A stretch of DNA of 35,899 nucleotides, from assembly GCA_030156435.1 (NCBI GenBank), contig JASGMM010000015.1, positions 1 through 35,899 on the forward strand, in the 5' to 3' direction. This document shows positions 1 through 7,624 of this stretch, one piece after another. The translations under genes and the position numbers were made by a program. The stretch's first letter is position 1. Every line of letters starts with the position of its first letter. The notes below the pieces were generated by a model, which had not been told where the DNA came from, did no database searches, and worked only from the letters and a program-made list of their open reading frames with translations. Source of the stretch: Clostridiales bacterium (lineage in GTDB: Bacteria; Bacillota; Clostridia; Mahellales; Mahellaceae).

Positions 1-72
1 CAAGCGTAGGTCGGGCATGGACGCCCGACCAGCCGGCACTGAGCATGGACGCGAATTGCCGGCGTTAGCTTG
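1..72. repeat. Nested inverted repeats, possible three-way junction
   Basis: This gene-free stretch folds on paper into a closed three-way junction. CAAGC (1-5) pairs with GCTTG (68-72). GGTCGGGC (9-16) pairs with GCCCGACC (23-30) around a six-base loop. GCCGGC (32-37) pairs with GCCGGC (58-63). The joining segments are GTA, A and GTTA. The decamer GCATGGACGC occurs twice (16-24 region and 43-52). The hairpin flanks (GCGTAGG on the left, CCAGC on the right) recur in the next element at 111-247. The window starts inside or at the edge of this block, so it may extend upstream. I do not recognise a known repeat or RNA family. Confidence 0.6.
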
Positions 73-110
73 CTCAAGCGAAACGAATTGTAAGTACGCA
101 ATCATTACGC

Positions 111-247
111 GGTATAAGGCTTGACATATATGCTGAGCGGGCTTTTGAAGCGTAGGACCACAGCAATCTTTGATTGCGTAGTGGTCCAGCTTCACAGCCG
201 TAGTGAGGTATATATGTCAAGCCTGTAGCGGGCGTAGGCTTTATATC
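111..247. repeat. Large imperfect palindrome with recurring GCGTAG motif
   Basis: A 15-bp perfect outer stem pairs 117-131 with 210-224 (arm begins AGGCTTGACATATAT). Inside it, GAAGC (147-151) pairs with GCTTC (189-193), GGACCAC (155-161) with GTGGTCC (181-187), and GCAATC (163-168) with GATTGC (172-177), closed by a TTT loop. The stems are separated by mirror-image 3x1 internal loops (GTA opposite A). GCGTAG is present at 4, 150, 176 and 232, with a CCGTAG variant at 198. AGCGGGC is repeated at 136 and 227. The regular architecture suggests either a mobile palindromic repeat or a structured RNA. Bases 248-389 are AT-rich leader for the next gene with no further feature I can support. Confidence 0.65.
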
Positions 248-389
248 ATTGCATGCGCTAAACTTACTATATTACGAATCGAAGATTTATTTTAAGTTAG
301 CTGGATTTTTTGGTTTTTTTATGATATGCTATATATTGTCATGAATTAGAAGAATAGATAGTCGAAAATAGAGCGGAGGTGCTTTATTT

Positions 390-1619
390 ATGAAAATAGC
401 CCTGTTTACAGACAGCTTTCTGCCCCAAATAAACGGTGTGAGCGCCGTTTTGGGCCAAATGATAAATTATTTCAACCAAAATAATATAGACTATATGGTC
501 TTTGCTCCGGAATACAAGGGCTATTGCGAGGATGAGGGCAATGTACAAAGGCTGTCCAGTTTTCGCTTCGTATTTTATCCAGAATCGCGTTTCGCCTTGC
601 CCAATTACTCAACAATAAAAAAGCAACTGGATATATATAAACCGGATGTGATACATATAATGACGCCATTTTCAATGGGCATATGCGGCCTTATATATGC
701 GATAGAACATCCCGTACCAGTAGTAGCTACATATAACACCAACTACGCTGAACAGATAAAATCCTATAAGATACCTATAGCCGATTCAGTGATGTGGCAA
801 TATCTGAAATGGTTCTACAGCAGATGCAAAACGGTATGCTGTCCCTCATCGGCTTCCAAGGCTCAGTTAGACAAACATGGCATAAATAATGCGCTGGTAT
901 TCCCAAATGGCGTTGATATACAGCAGTTCAGTCCCGTCTACCGCGATGATAATTGGCGGCGCGAAATGGGAATTGATAGCAAAATAGCGCTTTTATACGT
1001 AGGTAGGATGTCCAAGGATAAAAACCTGTCGGTATTGATGGATACGATGAATATATTGAATTCACGCGGCTATGAGCAAAATATAAGGCTGATAATGGTG
1101 GGGGACGGCCCTATAAAGGATAAACTGGCACGTCACGCACCTGAAAACGTATGTTTTACAGGATATATGGCAACACCCCAGCTTTCCATAGCATACGCCT
1201 CCAGCGATATATTCATATTCCCATCGTATATAGAAACCTTCGGCAATGTAGCGCTCGAGGCCATGTCGGCAGGATTGCCTGTTATAGGCGCTAAAGGCAG
1301 CGGTTGCATGGACATCATACAAAATGGTTTTACAGGCATGCTGTGCAACCATTGGAGCCCCGTGGCCTTCGCTGATGCTGTAGAAACAATGATAAAGAAC
1401 GAGCAATTAATACAAAACATGGCTCAAAATGCTCGTGCTGCAGCTATCCAATATGATTGGGACAATATAATGTCGCGGTATATGTACCTATATTCTATAG
1501 CCGACAGCTTGCAGAAAGAGCTATTGTGGAAAAAGCAAACACAAAAGCTCTATCGCCTTGCCCGGCGCAGTTACATAAAAGGCAGGCGCTTTATGGAAAG
1601 ATTTCACTTTATGATATAG
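390..1619 (+). CDS. GT4-family glycosyltransferase
   Basis: This is a 409-residue GT-B fold glycosyltransferase of family 4, which transfers a sugar from a nucleotide donor, probably to a lipid or cell-envelope acceptor at the cytoplasmic face. The N terminus (FTDSFLPQINGVSAV) is the acceptor-side signature of MgtA/PimB-like enzymes. The donor-binding loop GRMSKDKNL follows near residue 205. The EX7E motif (ETFGNVALE) lies around residues 281-289 and is intact. Length is normal for the family. The ATG is preceded by GGAGGTG at good spacing. The gene is followed after 9 bp by the ATPase gene, so the two are probably co-transcribed. The exact donor and acceptor cannot be told from sequence. Confidence 0.9.
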   Translation: MKIALFTDSFLPQINGVSAVLGQMINYFNQNNIDYMVFAPEYKGYCEDEGNVQRLSSFRFVFYPESRFALPNYSTIKKQLDIYKPDVIHIMTPFSMGICGLIYAIEHPVPVVATYNTNYAEQIKSYKIPIADSVMWQYLKWFYSRCKTVCCPSSASKAQLDKHGINNALVFPNGVDIQQFSPVYRDDNWRREMGIDSKIALLYVGRMSKDKNLSVLMDTMNILNSRGYEQNIRLIMVGDGPIKDKLARHAPENVCFTGYMATPQLSIAYASSDIFIFPSYIETFGNVALEAMSAGLPVIGAKGSGCMDIIQNGFTGMLCNHWSPVAFADAVETMIKNEQLIQNMAQNARAAAIQYDWDNIMSRYMYLYSIADSLQKELLWKKQTQKLYRLARRSYIKGRRFMERFHFMI

Positions 1620-1628
1620 GCTGACGTT

Positions 1629-3527
1629 ATGATTATAAGAAAGCTTTACATTTCAAACTTCGGCAAATTCAAAGACAATATTATAGAATTAAAGCCCGGG
1701 CTTAATGTCATATACGGTGCCAACGAGGCTGGCAAGTCGACTATACGCAGTTTTATAGAAGGCATGCTGTATGGATTTAAAAAAGCCGATGCCCGCAGAC
1801 GCTCATTTACCGACAGTAGACAGCGCTATAGGCCATGGCTTGGTTCTTCATACACAGGCGCTATAGAATATGAAACCGACAGTAGGGTTTACCGTATAGA
1901 ACGGGACTTTGCCAATGATAGAGTAAACATATACGATGCTACCACTGGAGAGGATATCGGCGCTACCTGCGCTATACTCCCCGGCACGCGTGAACCCGAT
2001 GCGATAATACGGCATTGGGGGTTAAATGCCACAGCCTTTACCAATACCGTAAGCATAGATCAACGCAACGCCTTTTCATCCAAAACAATGGCCAAAGAGG
2101 TATCCGACGCATGGATCAATATGATGCAATCCGGCCAACAGGACGTGTCTGTCAACAAAGCATTATCATGCTTAAATAACATATTGGATGAGATCGGGTC
2201 GGATAACGCGCCGACACGCCCATGGGCCAAAGCCGCACAAAAGCTGCGGCAGCTTGAAGCTGAGAGAACCATGACACAAAAGTGCATGGATGATATGCGG
2301 GAAAGCATAGCCAAAGCGCATGACCTCAGAAAAGAAATAGCAGCCATGCGCGATGGCCGGATGAGCGATGATGCCGCCATACTATCCAACAGGCAGAATA
2401 GAACAAAACTAGAATATGAACTTAACCGAATGAATACACTCGCCGAATATATAAAGCAAAACAACGGCGACCCATTAGAGCAACTGATGTCGCTGGACAG
2501 GCAATTGGAGAGCATAAGGATCGAATTGGCTCAATACGACCGCAGTCAATCCGCCGTTTCGGACAACGGCCTGCACAATATAAAAAAGCGCCGAACGCTT
2601 TATATAATACTCATGGCGGCGATAGCAGCGGCCTCGATAGCCCTGCCGCCTTTGATAATAGCCGTAATACCTCTAATATGGCTGTTTTTGCGCGACAATA
2701 ACAAGCTACGTCGGTTAAAAAGCACCCTCGAGCAGCACAGCATGGCAATCGAGCAACAGCGCCAACAGTTGCTGGATCGTTGCGGAATACTGGAAGAACA
2801 AAAGCATGAAATCCTTTCGAAAATAGGAGCATCGGATACATCCCATGTTATATCGATGATGCGTCAACTCGATAACCTGACACACGATATAGAGCGCCTT
2901 GATGCCGAATATGAACGGTTGGTGCAACAGGCTATACACGATAAAGAAGTGGAGTTAACGGCATTGGAGGCTTCTATAGACGCTTCATTAACCGGTATAA
3001 GACCCTTAGCAGCCATAGATGAGGATATACAAAGTGTCAAGAATGACATCGATGCAATGTCATTAAAAAAGCAGGCTGCTCAAAAGGCCATAGACGTTAT
3101 AACAGAATTATCGGCCGATATACAGCGCGATTTTGCGCCGTATCTGGACCGATCCGCTGCCTCTTTAGCCAGCTATATAACCGATGGCCGCTATTCATCA
3201 CTAAGAGTATCTTCCGAGCTAGATATAAAGGTAATTGATCCCGATACAGACAAACTGGTATCGCTGGAACAATTGAGCACCGGCACTATAGATCAGCTTT
3301 ATATAGCAGTAAGGTTGGCCATAGCCGATATGTTGTCGAATAACAAGCCGCTACCTATCATAATAGACGATGCATTCTCGGAATACGATGACATAAGGTT
3401 AAAAAGGATTCTAGCTCATATAAGCCAACTGGCACAAAAAAGGCAGGTCTTATTTTTAACCTGCCATCAAAGGGATATACAAACACTACATGAACTCAAA
3501 GCGCCTTTCAATTACATAGATCTCTAA
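1629..3527 (+). CDS. SMC/Rad50-like AAA ATPase with central membrane hairpin (YhaN-like)
   Basis: The 632-residue protein begins with the RecF/SMC-type ATPase start (LYISNFGKFKDN) and a Walker A (GANEAGKST) near residue 34. It then has a long heptad-rich coiled coil, a hydrophobic pair of segments around residues 323-352 that looks like a membrane hairpin, a second coiled coil, and an ABC-type half with signature LSTGT and Walker B IIIDDAFSEYD. This layout matches the YhaN family of membrane-associated SbcC/Rad50 relatives, but it is clearly shorter than Bacillus YhaN. The Walker B glutamate position is Asp (DD instead of DE). The usual nuclease partner (a YhaM/SbcD-like phosphoesterase) is not adjacent; the neighbour is a glycosyltransferase. 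Its 3' end overlaps the convergent flhP by 4 bp. The role is unknown. Confidence 0.75.
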   Translation: MIIRKLYISNFGKFKDNIIELKPGLNVIYGANEAGKSTIRSFIEGMLYGFKKADARRRSFTDSRQRYRPWLGSSYTGAIEYETDSRVYRIERDFANDRVNIYDATTGEDIGATCAILPGTREPDAIIRHWGLNATAFTNTVSIDQRNAFSSKTMAKEVSDAWINMMQSGQQDVSVNKALSCLNNILDEIGSDNAPTRPWAKAAQKLRQLEAERTMTQKCMDDMRESIAKAHDLRKEIAAMRDGRMSDDAAILSNRQNRTKLEYELNRMNTLAEYIKQNNGDPLEQLMSLDRQLESIRIELAQYDRSQSAVSDNGLHNIKKRRTLYIILMAAIAAASIALPPLIIAVIPLIWLFLRDNNKLRRLKSTLEQHSMAIEQQRQQLLDRCGILEEQKHEILSKIGASDTSHVISMMRQLDNLTHDIERLDAEYERLVQQAIHDKEVELTALEASIDASLTGIRPLAAIDEDIQSVKNDIDAMSLKKQAAQKAIDVITELSADIQRDFAPYLDRSAASLASYITDGRYSSLRVSSELDIKVIDPDTDKLVSLEQLSTGTIDQLYIAVRLAIADMLSNNKPLPIIIDDAFSEYDDIRLKRILAHISQLAQKRQVLFLTCHQRDIQTLHELKAPFNYIDL

Positions 3528-4318
3528 CGCCTTATGCTGTTGGCCAGTCCTATCATCTCATCAGCGGTCTGCAATACTCTGGCATTTAGCTGATATGCGC
3601 GCTGTGCGCGTATCATGCGCGCCATTTCATCGGCTATATCCACATTAGATGCTTCAAGGAATCCCTGTCTTACCTTGGAATCCCCGTCGGTCAAATAATT
3701 CGGGCCGACGTTATCTGTTACAGCATAAAGATTATCGCCGCGCGCTTCCAGCGCCTGCGGGTTTGTAAACTCCACCAATGCGATATCGGCTATGTGCGCT
3801 CCCTCGACCATCACCGCTCCGGAAGGATCTATGGATATATCGCCCTCTATCGCACCTGCCGGAATCTCTATGCGAGCACCTTCCGTATCCAGCAACCAAT
3901 AGCCATTTGCTGTGGTTATATAGCTGTGGATCTGTCCATCCTCACCCTCAGCCTCTGTAAGCTTAAAATTGCCGTCCCTCGTATAAAACACATTTCCCTG
4001 GCCATCTGTCACAGCAAAAAACGCTGTACCGTCTATGCCCAGATCCAGATTGCGCTCGGTCTGCTGCATAGGTCCCTGCGCAAAATATTTGGGCGAAGAT
4101 ACCACCCTAGCACCTGTACCCATATGCGGCAACACGCCCTCATTATCGGCTTGACGGATGGCTGGATTCAGCTTATATACATAGGGCATATCCTCGATAT
4201 GCGCCGTATTTCGCTTGAATGCTGTTGTATCGACATTAGCGATATTGTTGGCTATAGTATCCACATTATACTGCTGACTTATAAGGCCGGCTCCTGCCGT
4301 CCATAATGCCTGTATCAT
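3524..4318 (-). CDS. flhP: Flagellar hook-basal body protein, FlgG-type
   Basis: The 264-residue protein has both rod/hook family ends. The N-terminal motif is NNIANVDTTAFKRN, and the C-terminal domain reads GFLEASNVDIADEMARMI followed by an RAQRAYQLNARVLQTADEM-type helix. Such proteins build the distal rod/hook base outside the membrane and are exported by the flagellar type III apparatus without a cleaved signal. It overlaps the upstream flagellar gene as ATGA, so the two are translationally coupled. In Bacillus subtilis the paralogues next to mbl are called flhO and flhP, and I use those names by synteny; flgG would be the generic name. Confidence 0.88.
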   Translation of the reverse strand: MIQALWTAGAGLISQQYNVDTIANNIANVDTTAFKRNTAHIEDMPYVYKLNPAIRQADNEGVLPHMGTGARVVSSPKYFAQGPMQQTERNLDLGIDGTAFFAVTDGQGNVFYTRDGNFKLTEAEGEDGQIHSYITTANGYWLLDTEGARIEIPAGAIEGDISIDPSGAVMVEGAHIADIALVEFTNPQALEARGDNLYAVTDNVGPNYLTDGDSKVRQGFLEASNVDIADEMARMIRAQRAYQLNARVLQTADEMIGLANSIRR

Positions 4319-5103
4319 ACCCTTCCCACCTCGTTTACTGTTTTGTCCAGCGTCTGATCCAGCATAGACACGATACGCTGAGCTGATTCATAATGGCGAT
4401 ATACCTCCATCATATCGGTTATCTCTTTGTTTATATCGACATTGGACACTTCTATATGCCCCTGTTTTATACCGGTGCCTACAGGGTAAGATTGATATTG
4501 TTCAGGGTCATAGACGATATAGAGATTATCGCCGGCCTTTTCCAAAGCATCATCTCTATTATCAAAATCCTCTACGGCTATTGTACCCGCATACTGCTGC
4601 TGGTCGGTATATATATTACCCGCCGGATCCACGCTGAAACGCTCATTACCTACAAGTATATCCACAAATTCGTTCTGATCATCATACCCCTGAACCCGAT
4701 ATCCATTTTGATTAACCAAATAACCGCCTGCATCTACAGCAAAAGCACCATCCCGGGTATACCGATAATCATTCTGGCCTACCCTGAGTACAAAAAAGCC
4801 GTCCCCTGTTAATGCCAAATCAGTATTATTATCGGTCTGCTGCAAAGGCCCTTGTAACCAGTCGGTCTTTACCTGATCCACATGTACACCATGATTTATA
4901 GAGCCAATGATATCAAAAGGCCTTACTACGGCGCCGGCTTTATTCCCTATTCTGGCCACAAGCACATCAGGGAAGCTTTGTGACACCATTTTATCCTTTT
5001 TATATCCCGTCGTCTCTGCATTAGCTATGTTATTGGCTATGGCATTCAGACGCGCAGTTTCTACCTGCATAGCGGTAGTTGCATTATATAAACCGCGAAG
5101 CAT
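4315..5103 (-). CDS. flhO: Flagellar hook-basal body protein, FlgF/FlgG-type
   Basis: This is a FlgF/FlgG-family rod protein of about 262 residues. It has NNIANAETTGYKKD at the N terminus and GHIEVSNVDINKEITDMMEV near the C terminus, the paired coiled-coil ends that polymerise in the rod. I start it at the ATG at 5103 because GGAGGG lies 7 bases upstream. A TTG five codons earlier is in frame but overlaps that ribosome site. It is first in a two-gene operon with flhP and is preceded by a sigma-D-type promoter (5137-5164), fitting late flagellar expression. Compared with B. subtilis, where mbl-flhO-flhP are co-directional, the pair here is inverted and separated from mbl by spoIIQ and spoIIID. 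Confidence 0.88.
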   Translation of the reverse strand: MLRGLYNATTAMQVETARLNAIANNIANAETTGYKKDKMVSQSFPDVLVARIGNKAGAVVRPFDIIGSINHGVHVDQVKTDWLQGPLQQTDNNTDLALTGDGFFVLRVGQNDYRYTRDGAFAVDAGGYLVNQNGYRVQGYDDQNEFVDILVGNERFSVDPAGNIYTDQQQYAGTIAVEDFDNRDDALEKAGDNLYIVYDPEQYQSYPVGTGIKQGHIEVSNVDINKEITDMMEVYRHYESAQRIVSMLDQTLDKTVNEVGRV

Positions 5104-5136
5104 CTCGTTTCCCTCCAAATCTTACACTTGATTCTT

Positions 5137-5164
5137 TATTCGGCATCCTGCGCACAAAACTTTA
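5137..5164 (-). promoter_or_regulatory. Sigma-D (flagellar) promoter for flhO-flhP
   Basis: On the minus strand TAAA (5161-5164) is followed after 16 bases by GCCGAATA (5137-5144). This is close to the B. subtilis sigma-D consensus TAAA-N14-16-GCCGATAT. It lies about 34 bases upstream of the flhO ATG. Confidence 0.75.
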
Positions 5165-5180
5165 TACGAACAATATTCGT

Positions 5181-5211
5181 GTATAAACATTGCATAAAAT
5201 GGGAGAATATA
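5181..5211 (+). promoter_or_regulatory. Sigma-F (forespore) promoter for spoIIQ
   Basis: GTATA (5181-5185), a 16-base spacer and GGAGAATATA (5202-5211) match the published sigma-F pattern GywTA-N16-GgnrAnAnTw at all but one defined position. B. subtilis spoIIQ is sigma-F dependent, so motif and gene identity agree. Just upstream an imperfect palindrome with arms ACGAA and TTCGT (5166-5180) lies between this promoter and the divergent sigma-D promoter. Confidence 0.75.
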
Positions 5212-5260
5212 TAGTGAATGTAGCTTTATATTACGATATTAGGAGGTATCCGGATATAAA

Positions 5261-6046
5261 ATGAAACGAATAGGCACATGGTTTAAAAATACATTCGCAA
5301 AAGATAAAATAGTCCATTTTCTGGATAAACAGGGCTTTTACATCGTTTTATTCGCCTGTATAGCCATTATAGCCGCTACAGCTATAATAACATCCGATAA
5401 CAACTTTTTGCCCAATCCCGAACAACTATCGCTGAGCGAGCCTGCAAAAGAAACACAGCCTTCAGCTCCGACCGATTCGGTAGTAGACGACGCAAAAGTC
5501 GAACTCAAAGTAGAGGATGTCAATGATAAGGAAACAGGCCAACAAACAAAAGAGGAATCGCCGGCAACACCGGCCAAAACAGCAAATATAGTAAAAACCG
5601 CCAAAGCAGCGTCTGCTGCAACATCCAATGCAACCGCCAGTACAAAGCTGATACCGCCAGTACCTGGTCAGATAAGCGTAGAATATGCCAAAGATCACCT
5701 GGTGTACTCAAATACCCTCGAGCAATGGGGTACACACGATGGCATAGATATAGCCGCTGCCACCGGTACTGAGGTTAAGGCTGCTGCCGCTGGCAAAGTG
5801 GAAAGTATAACCAAGGACGATAAGCTCGGCATCGTAATAACAATAGATCATGGCAACGGCATAAAGACCAGATATGGTAATCTCTCTACGGGCGATATGG
5901 TTAAAGTCGGGCAAAGGGTAGAAACAGGCCAGACTATCAGCGGCGTGGGCAATACCGCGGCGTTTGAAATAGCCGATGCTCCTCACCTCCATTTCGAGGT
6001 TATCGTAAACGATAAACCGGTAGATCCTAAGAAATATATAAAATAG
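5261..6046 (+). CDS. spoIIQ: SpoIIQ-like M23 (LytM) family forespore membrane protein
   Basis: The 261-residue protein has a short cytoplasmic N terminus, one membrane segment (about residues 26-45), a low-complexity Ala/Lys/Thr linker (55-130) and a C-terminal LytM/M23 domain (about 140-261). The zinc-binding set is intact: H159 and D163 in HDGID, and H244 in HLHF with H242 beside it. The catalytic His usually found in the Y-x-H-L motif is Asn here (YGNL, N207). SpoIIQ forms a channel-like complex with SpoIIIAH across the engulfment space. The assignment rests on domain layout, the adjacent spoIIID-mbl genes and the sigma-F promoter. AGGAGGT precedes the ATG. A strong terminator overlaps its stop codon, so it is probably monocistronic. 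Confidence 0.85.
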   Translation: MKRIGTWFKNTFAKDKIVHFLDKQGFYIVLFACIAIIAATAIITSDNNFLPNPEQLSLSEPAKETQPSAPTDSVVDDAKVELKVEDVNDKETGQQTKEESPATPAKTANIVKTAKAASAATSNATASTKLIPPVPGQISVEYAKDHLVYSNTLEQWGTHDGIDIAAATGTEVKAAAAGKVESITKDDKLGIVITIDHGNGIKTRYGNLSTGDMVKVGQRVETGQTISGVGNTAAFEIADAPHLHFEVIVNDKPVDPKKYIK

Positions 6047-6076
6047 AGGAAATGCTCTCGGTATTTCCTCTATTTT
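6041..6076 (+). terminator. Intrinsic terminator after spoIIQ
   Basis: A 13-bp perfect stem pairs AAATAGAGGAAAT (6041-6053) with ATTTCCTCTATTT (6063-6075) around a 9-base loop, followed by further T residues. The left arm includes the spoIIQ stop codon. Confidence 0.85.
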
Positions 6077-6150
6077 ATTCTATCCTTTCTTTTTACAGCA
6101 TATTAATTATAAAGAATATAATGGTTTTGTCTTAGAGGGGGTTAAAAGCT

Positions 6151-6405
6151 TTGAAGGAGTATATCGAAGAAAGGGTAGTCGCAACGGCTCAGTATATAAT
6201 AAAATACAGGGCCACTGTCAGAGAAGCCGCAAAGGTATTTAAGGTAAGCAAAAGCACAGTACATAAGGATATGTCGGAAAGACTACCGAAGATAAACCCC
6301 ATATTATACAATCAGGTAAAAAAAATCGTAGATAAAAACAAAGCAGAAAGGCACATACGCGGAGGACGCGCAACAAAACTCAAGTACATAGCCAAAAAAA
6401 TATGA
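6151..6405 (+). CDS. spoIIID: Sporulation transcription factor SpoIIID
   Basis: The 84-residue DNA-binding protein closely resembles Bacillus SpoIIID. It has a helix-turn-helix with the motif VSKSTVHKDMSERLP, then the HIRGGRATKLKY basic tail that makes additional DNA contacts. SpoIIID switches genes on and off in the mother cell after sigma-E activation. The start is a TTG at 6151 with AGAGGGGG about 10 bases upstream; no better ATG exists. The upstream region has an AT-rich run (GCATATT and later TATAAT near 6098-6120) that might hold a sigma-E promoter, but I cannot fit the consensus firmly. mbl follows after 80 bp, the same order as in B. subtilis. Confidence 0.97.
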   Translation: MKEYIEERVVATAQYIIKYRATVREAAKVFKVSKSTVHKDMSERLPKINPILYNQVKKIVDKNKAERHIRGGRATKLKYIAKKI

Positions 6406-6485
6406 AAATATTTTAAGAAAATGATATATTATATGATATAATGTAATAAAGAAATCGGGTAATACACAGAAGAAGGAGAGTAGCC

Positions 6486-7520
6486 ATGTTCGGAATTCAT
6501 GATATGGCCATTGATTTAGGAACTTCATCGGTACTAGTATACGTCAAAGGTAAAGGCATAGTTCTTAAGGAGCCATCAGTAGTAGCCATAAATAAGAATA
6601 CCAACCAGGTGCTAGCCGTAGGCAGTGAAGCCAAGCTTATGCTGGGCCGTACACCGGGCAATATAGTAGCTACACGGCCGCTGAGAGAAGGCGTTATATC
6701 GGACTATGACACCACGCAAAAAATGTTAAAATATTTTATACGCAAGGTATCCAAATATGTACGGTTGAGCAAGCCTCGAATAATAATATGTATACCCACC
6801 GGCATAACGCAGGTGGAACAAAAAGCCGTATTGGACGCTTCGTATGATGCCGGGGCCAATAAGACCTACCTTATGGAAGAACCCATAGCCGCAGCTATAG
6901 GAGCAGGCATCGACATATCGTTACCAAATGGCAGCATGGTAGTGGATATAGGCGGTGGTACCACCGATATAGCGGTTATATCGCTCGGCGGGGCAGTGGT
7001 AAGCGATTCCATAAAGGTGGCCGGTGACAAATTCGACGACGCTATTATACGTTACATGAGGCGCAAATACAATATATTGATCGGCGAGAAAACAGCCGAA
7101 GATCTGAAAATAACCGTAGGTGCTATATATCCTCCCAAAGAACAAAAATCGATGGAGGTATGCGGCCGCAACCTTATATCGGGCTTGCCCAAAGTGGTAA
7201 ACGTTACAACAGATGAAATGGTAGAAGCACTTAAAGAACCGGCTGACATCATAGTAGAGGCTATACATTCGGTGTTTGAACGGACACCACCTGAGCTGTC
7301 AGCCGATATAAGCGAAAGAGGTATCATAATGACAGGAGGCGGCGCCTTACTAACCGGCATGGATAAGCTAATACAGGAGCAGACAGGCATACCGGTCTAT
7401 GTAGCATCTGATCCAGTATCATGCGTCGTCCTCGGAGCCGGAAAGGCTTTGGAAAATATAAGCGTATATTCCGAAAGCGCATTAATGGATAACAGCAATT
7501 CCCCTGTGTACATAGGATAG
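6486..7520 (+). CDS. mbl: Rod-shape actin homologue Mbl (MreB family)
   Basis: The 344-residue bacterial actin organises cell-wall synthesis along the cylinder at the inner membrane face. It has phosphate-1 motif DLGTSSVLVYVKG, phosphate-2 motif DIGGGTTDIAV and adenosine motif TGGGALLTGMD, all intact. The amphipathic N terminus is MFGIHDM. Sequence details (KGIVLKEPSVVA, GRTPGNIVATRPL) and position directly after spoIIID favour Mbl over MreB or MreBH. AGAAGGAGAG precedes the ATG. A TATAAT at 6437-6442 could be its own -10, although no good -35 is seen. A strong terminator follows the stop. Confidence 0.95.
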   Translation: MFGIHDMAIDLGTSSVLVYVKGKGIVLKEPSVVAINKNTNQVLAVGSEAKLMLGRTPGNIVATRPLREGVISDYDTTQKMLKYFIRKVSKYVRLSKPRIIICIPTGITQVEQKAVLDASYDAGANKTYLMEEPIAAAIGAGIDISLPNGSMVVDIGGGTTDIAVISLGGAVVSDSIKVAGDKFDDAIIRYMRRKYNILIGEKTAEDLKITVGAIYPPKEQKSMEVCGRNLISGLPKVVNVTTDEMVEALKEPADIIVEAIHSVFERTPPELSADISERGIIMTGGGALLTGMDKLIQEQTGIPVYVASDPVSCVVLGAGKALENISVYSESALMDNSNSPVYIG

Positions 7521-7525
7521 TGAGG

Positions 7526-7570
7526 AAGAATGATACACTGGAAATCGATACCTAGTGTATCATTCTTTTT
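7526..7570 (+). terminator. Intrinsic terminator after mbl
   Basis: A 14-bp perfect stem pairs AAGAATGATACACT (7526-7539) with AGTGTATCATTCTT (7554-7567), followed by T residues. It separates mbl from the convergent murA. Confidence 0.88.
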
Positions 7571-7624
7571 AATAAATATGCTATTTTATAGTATAAGTCT
7601 ATGTAGAAGCTACAGCACCAATCA

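Noticed and set aside
3794-4306. Plus-strand 170-codon open frame opposite flhP
   Set aside because: Low-complexity Cys/His/Ile-rich translation without family likeness; flhP on the other strand is well supported.
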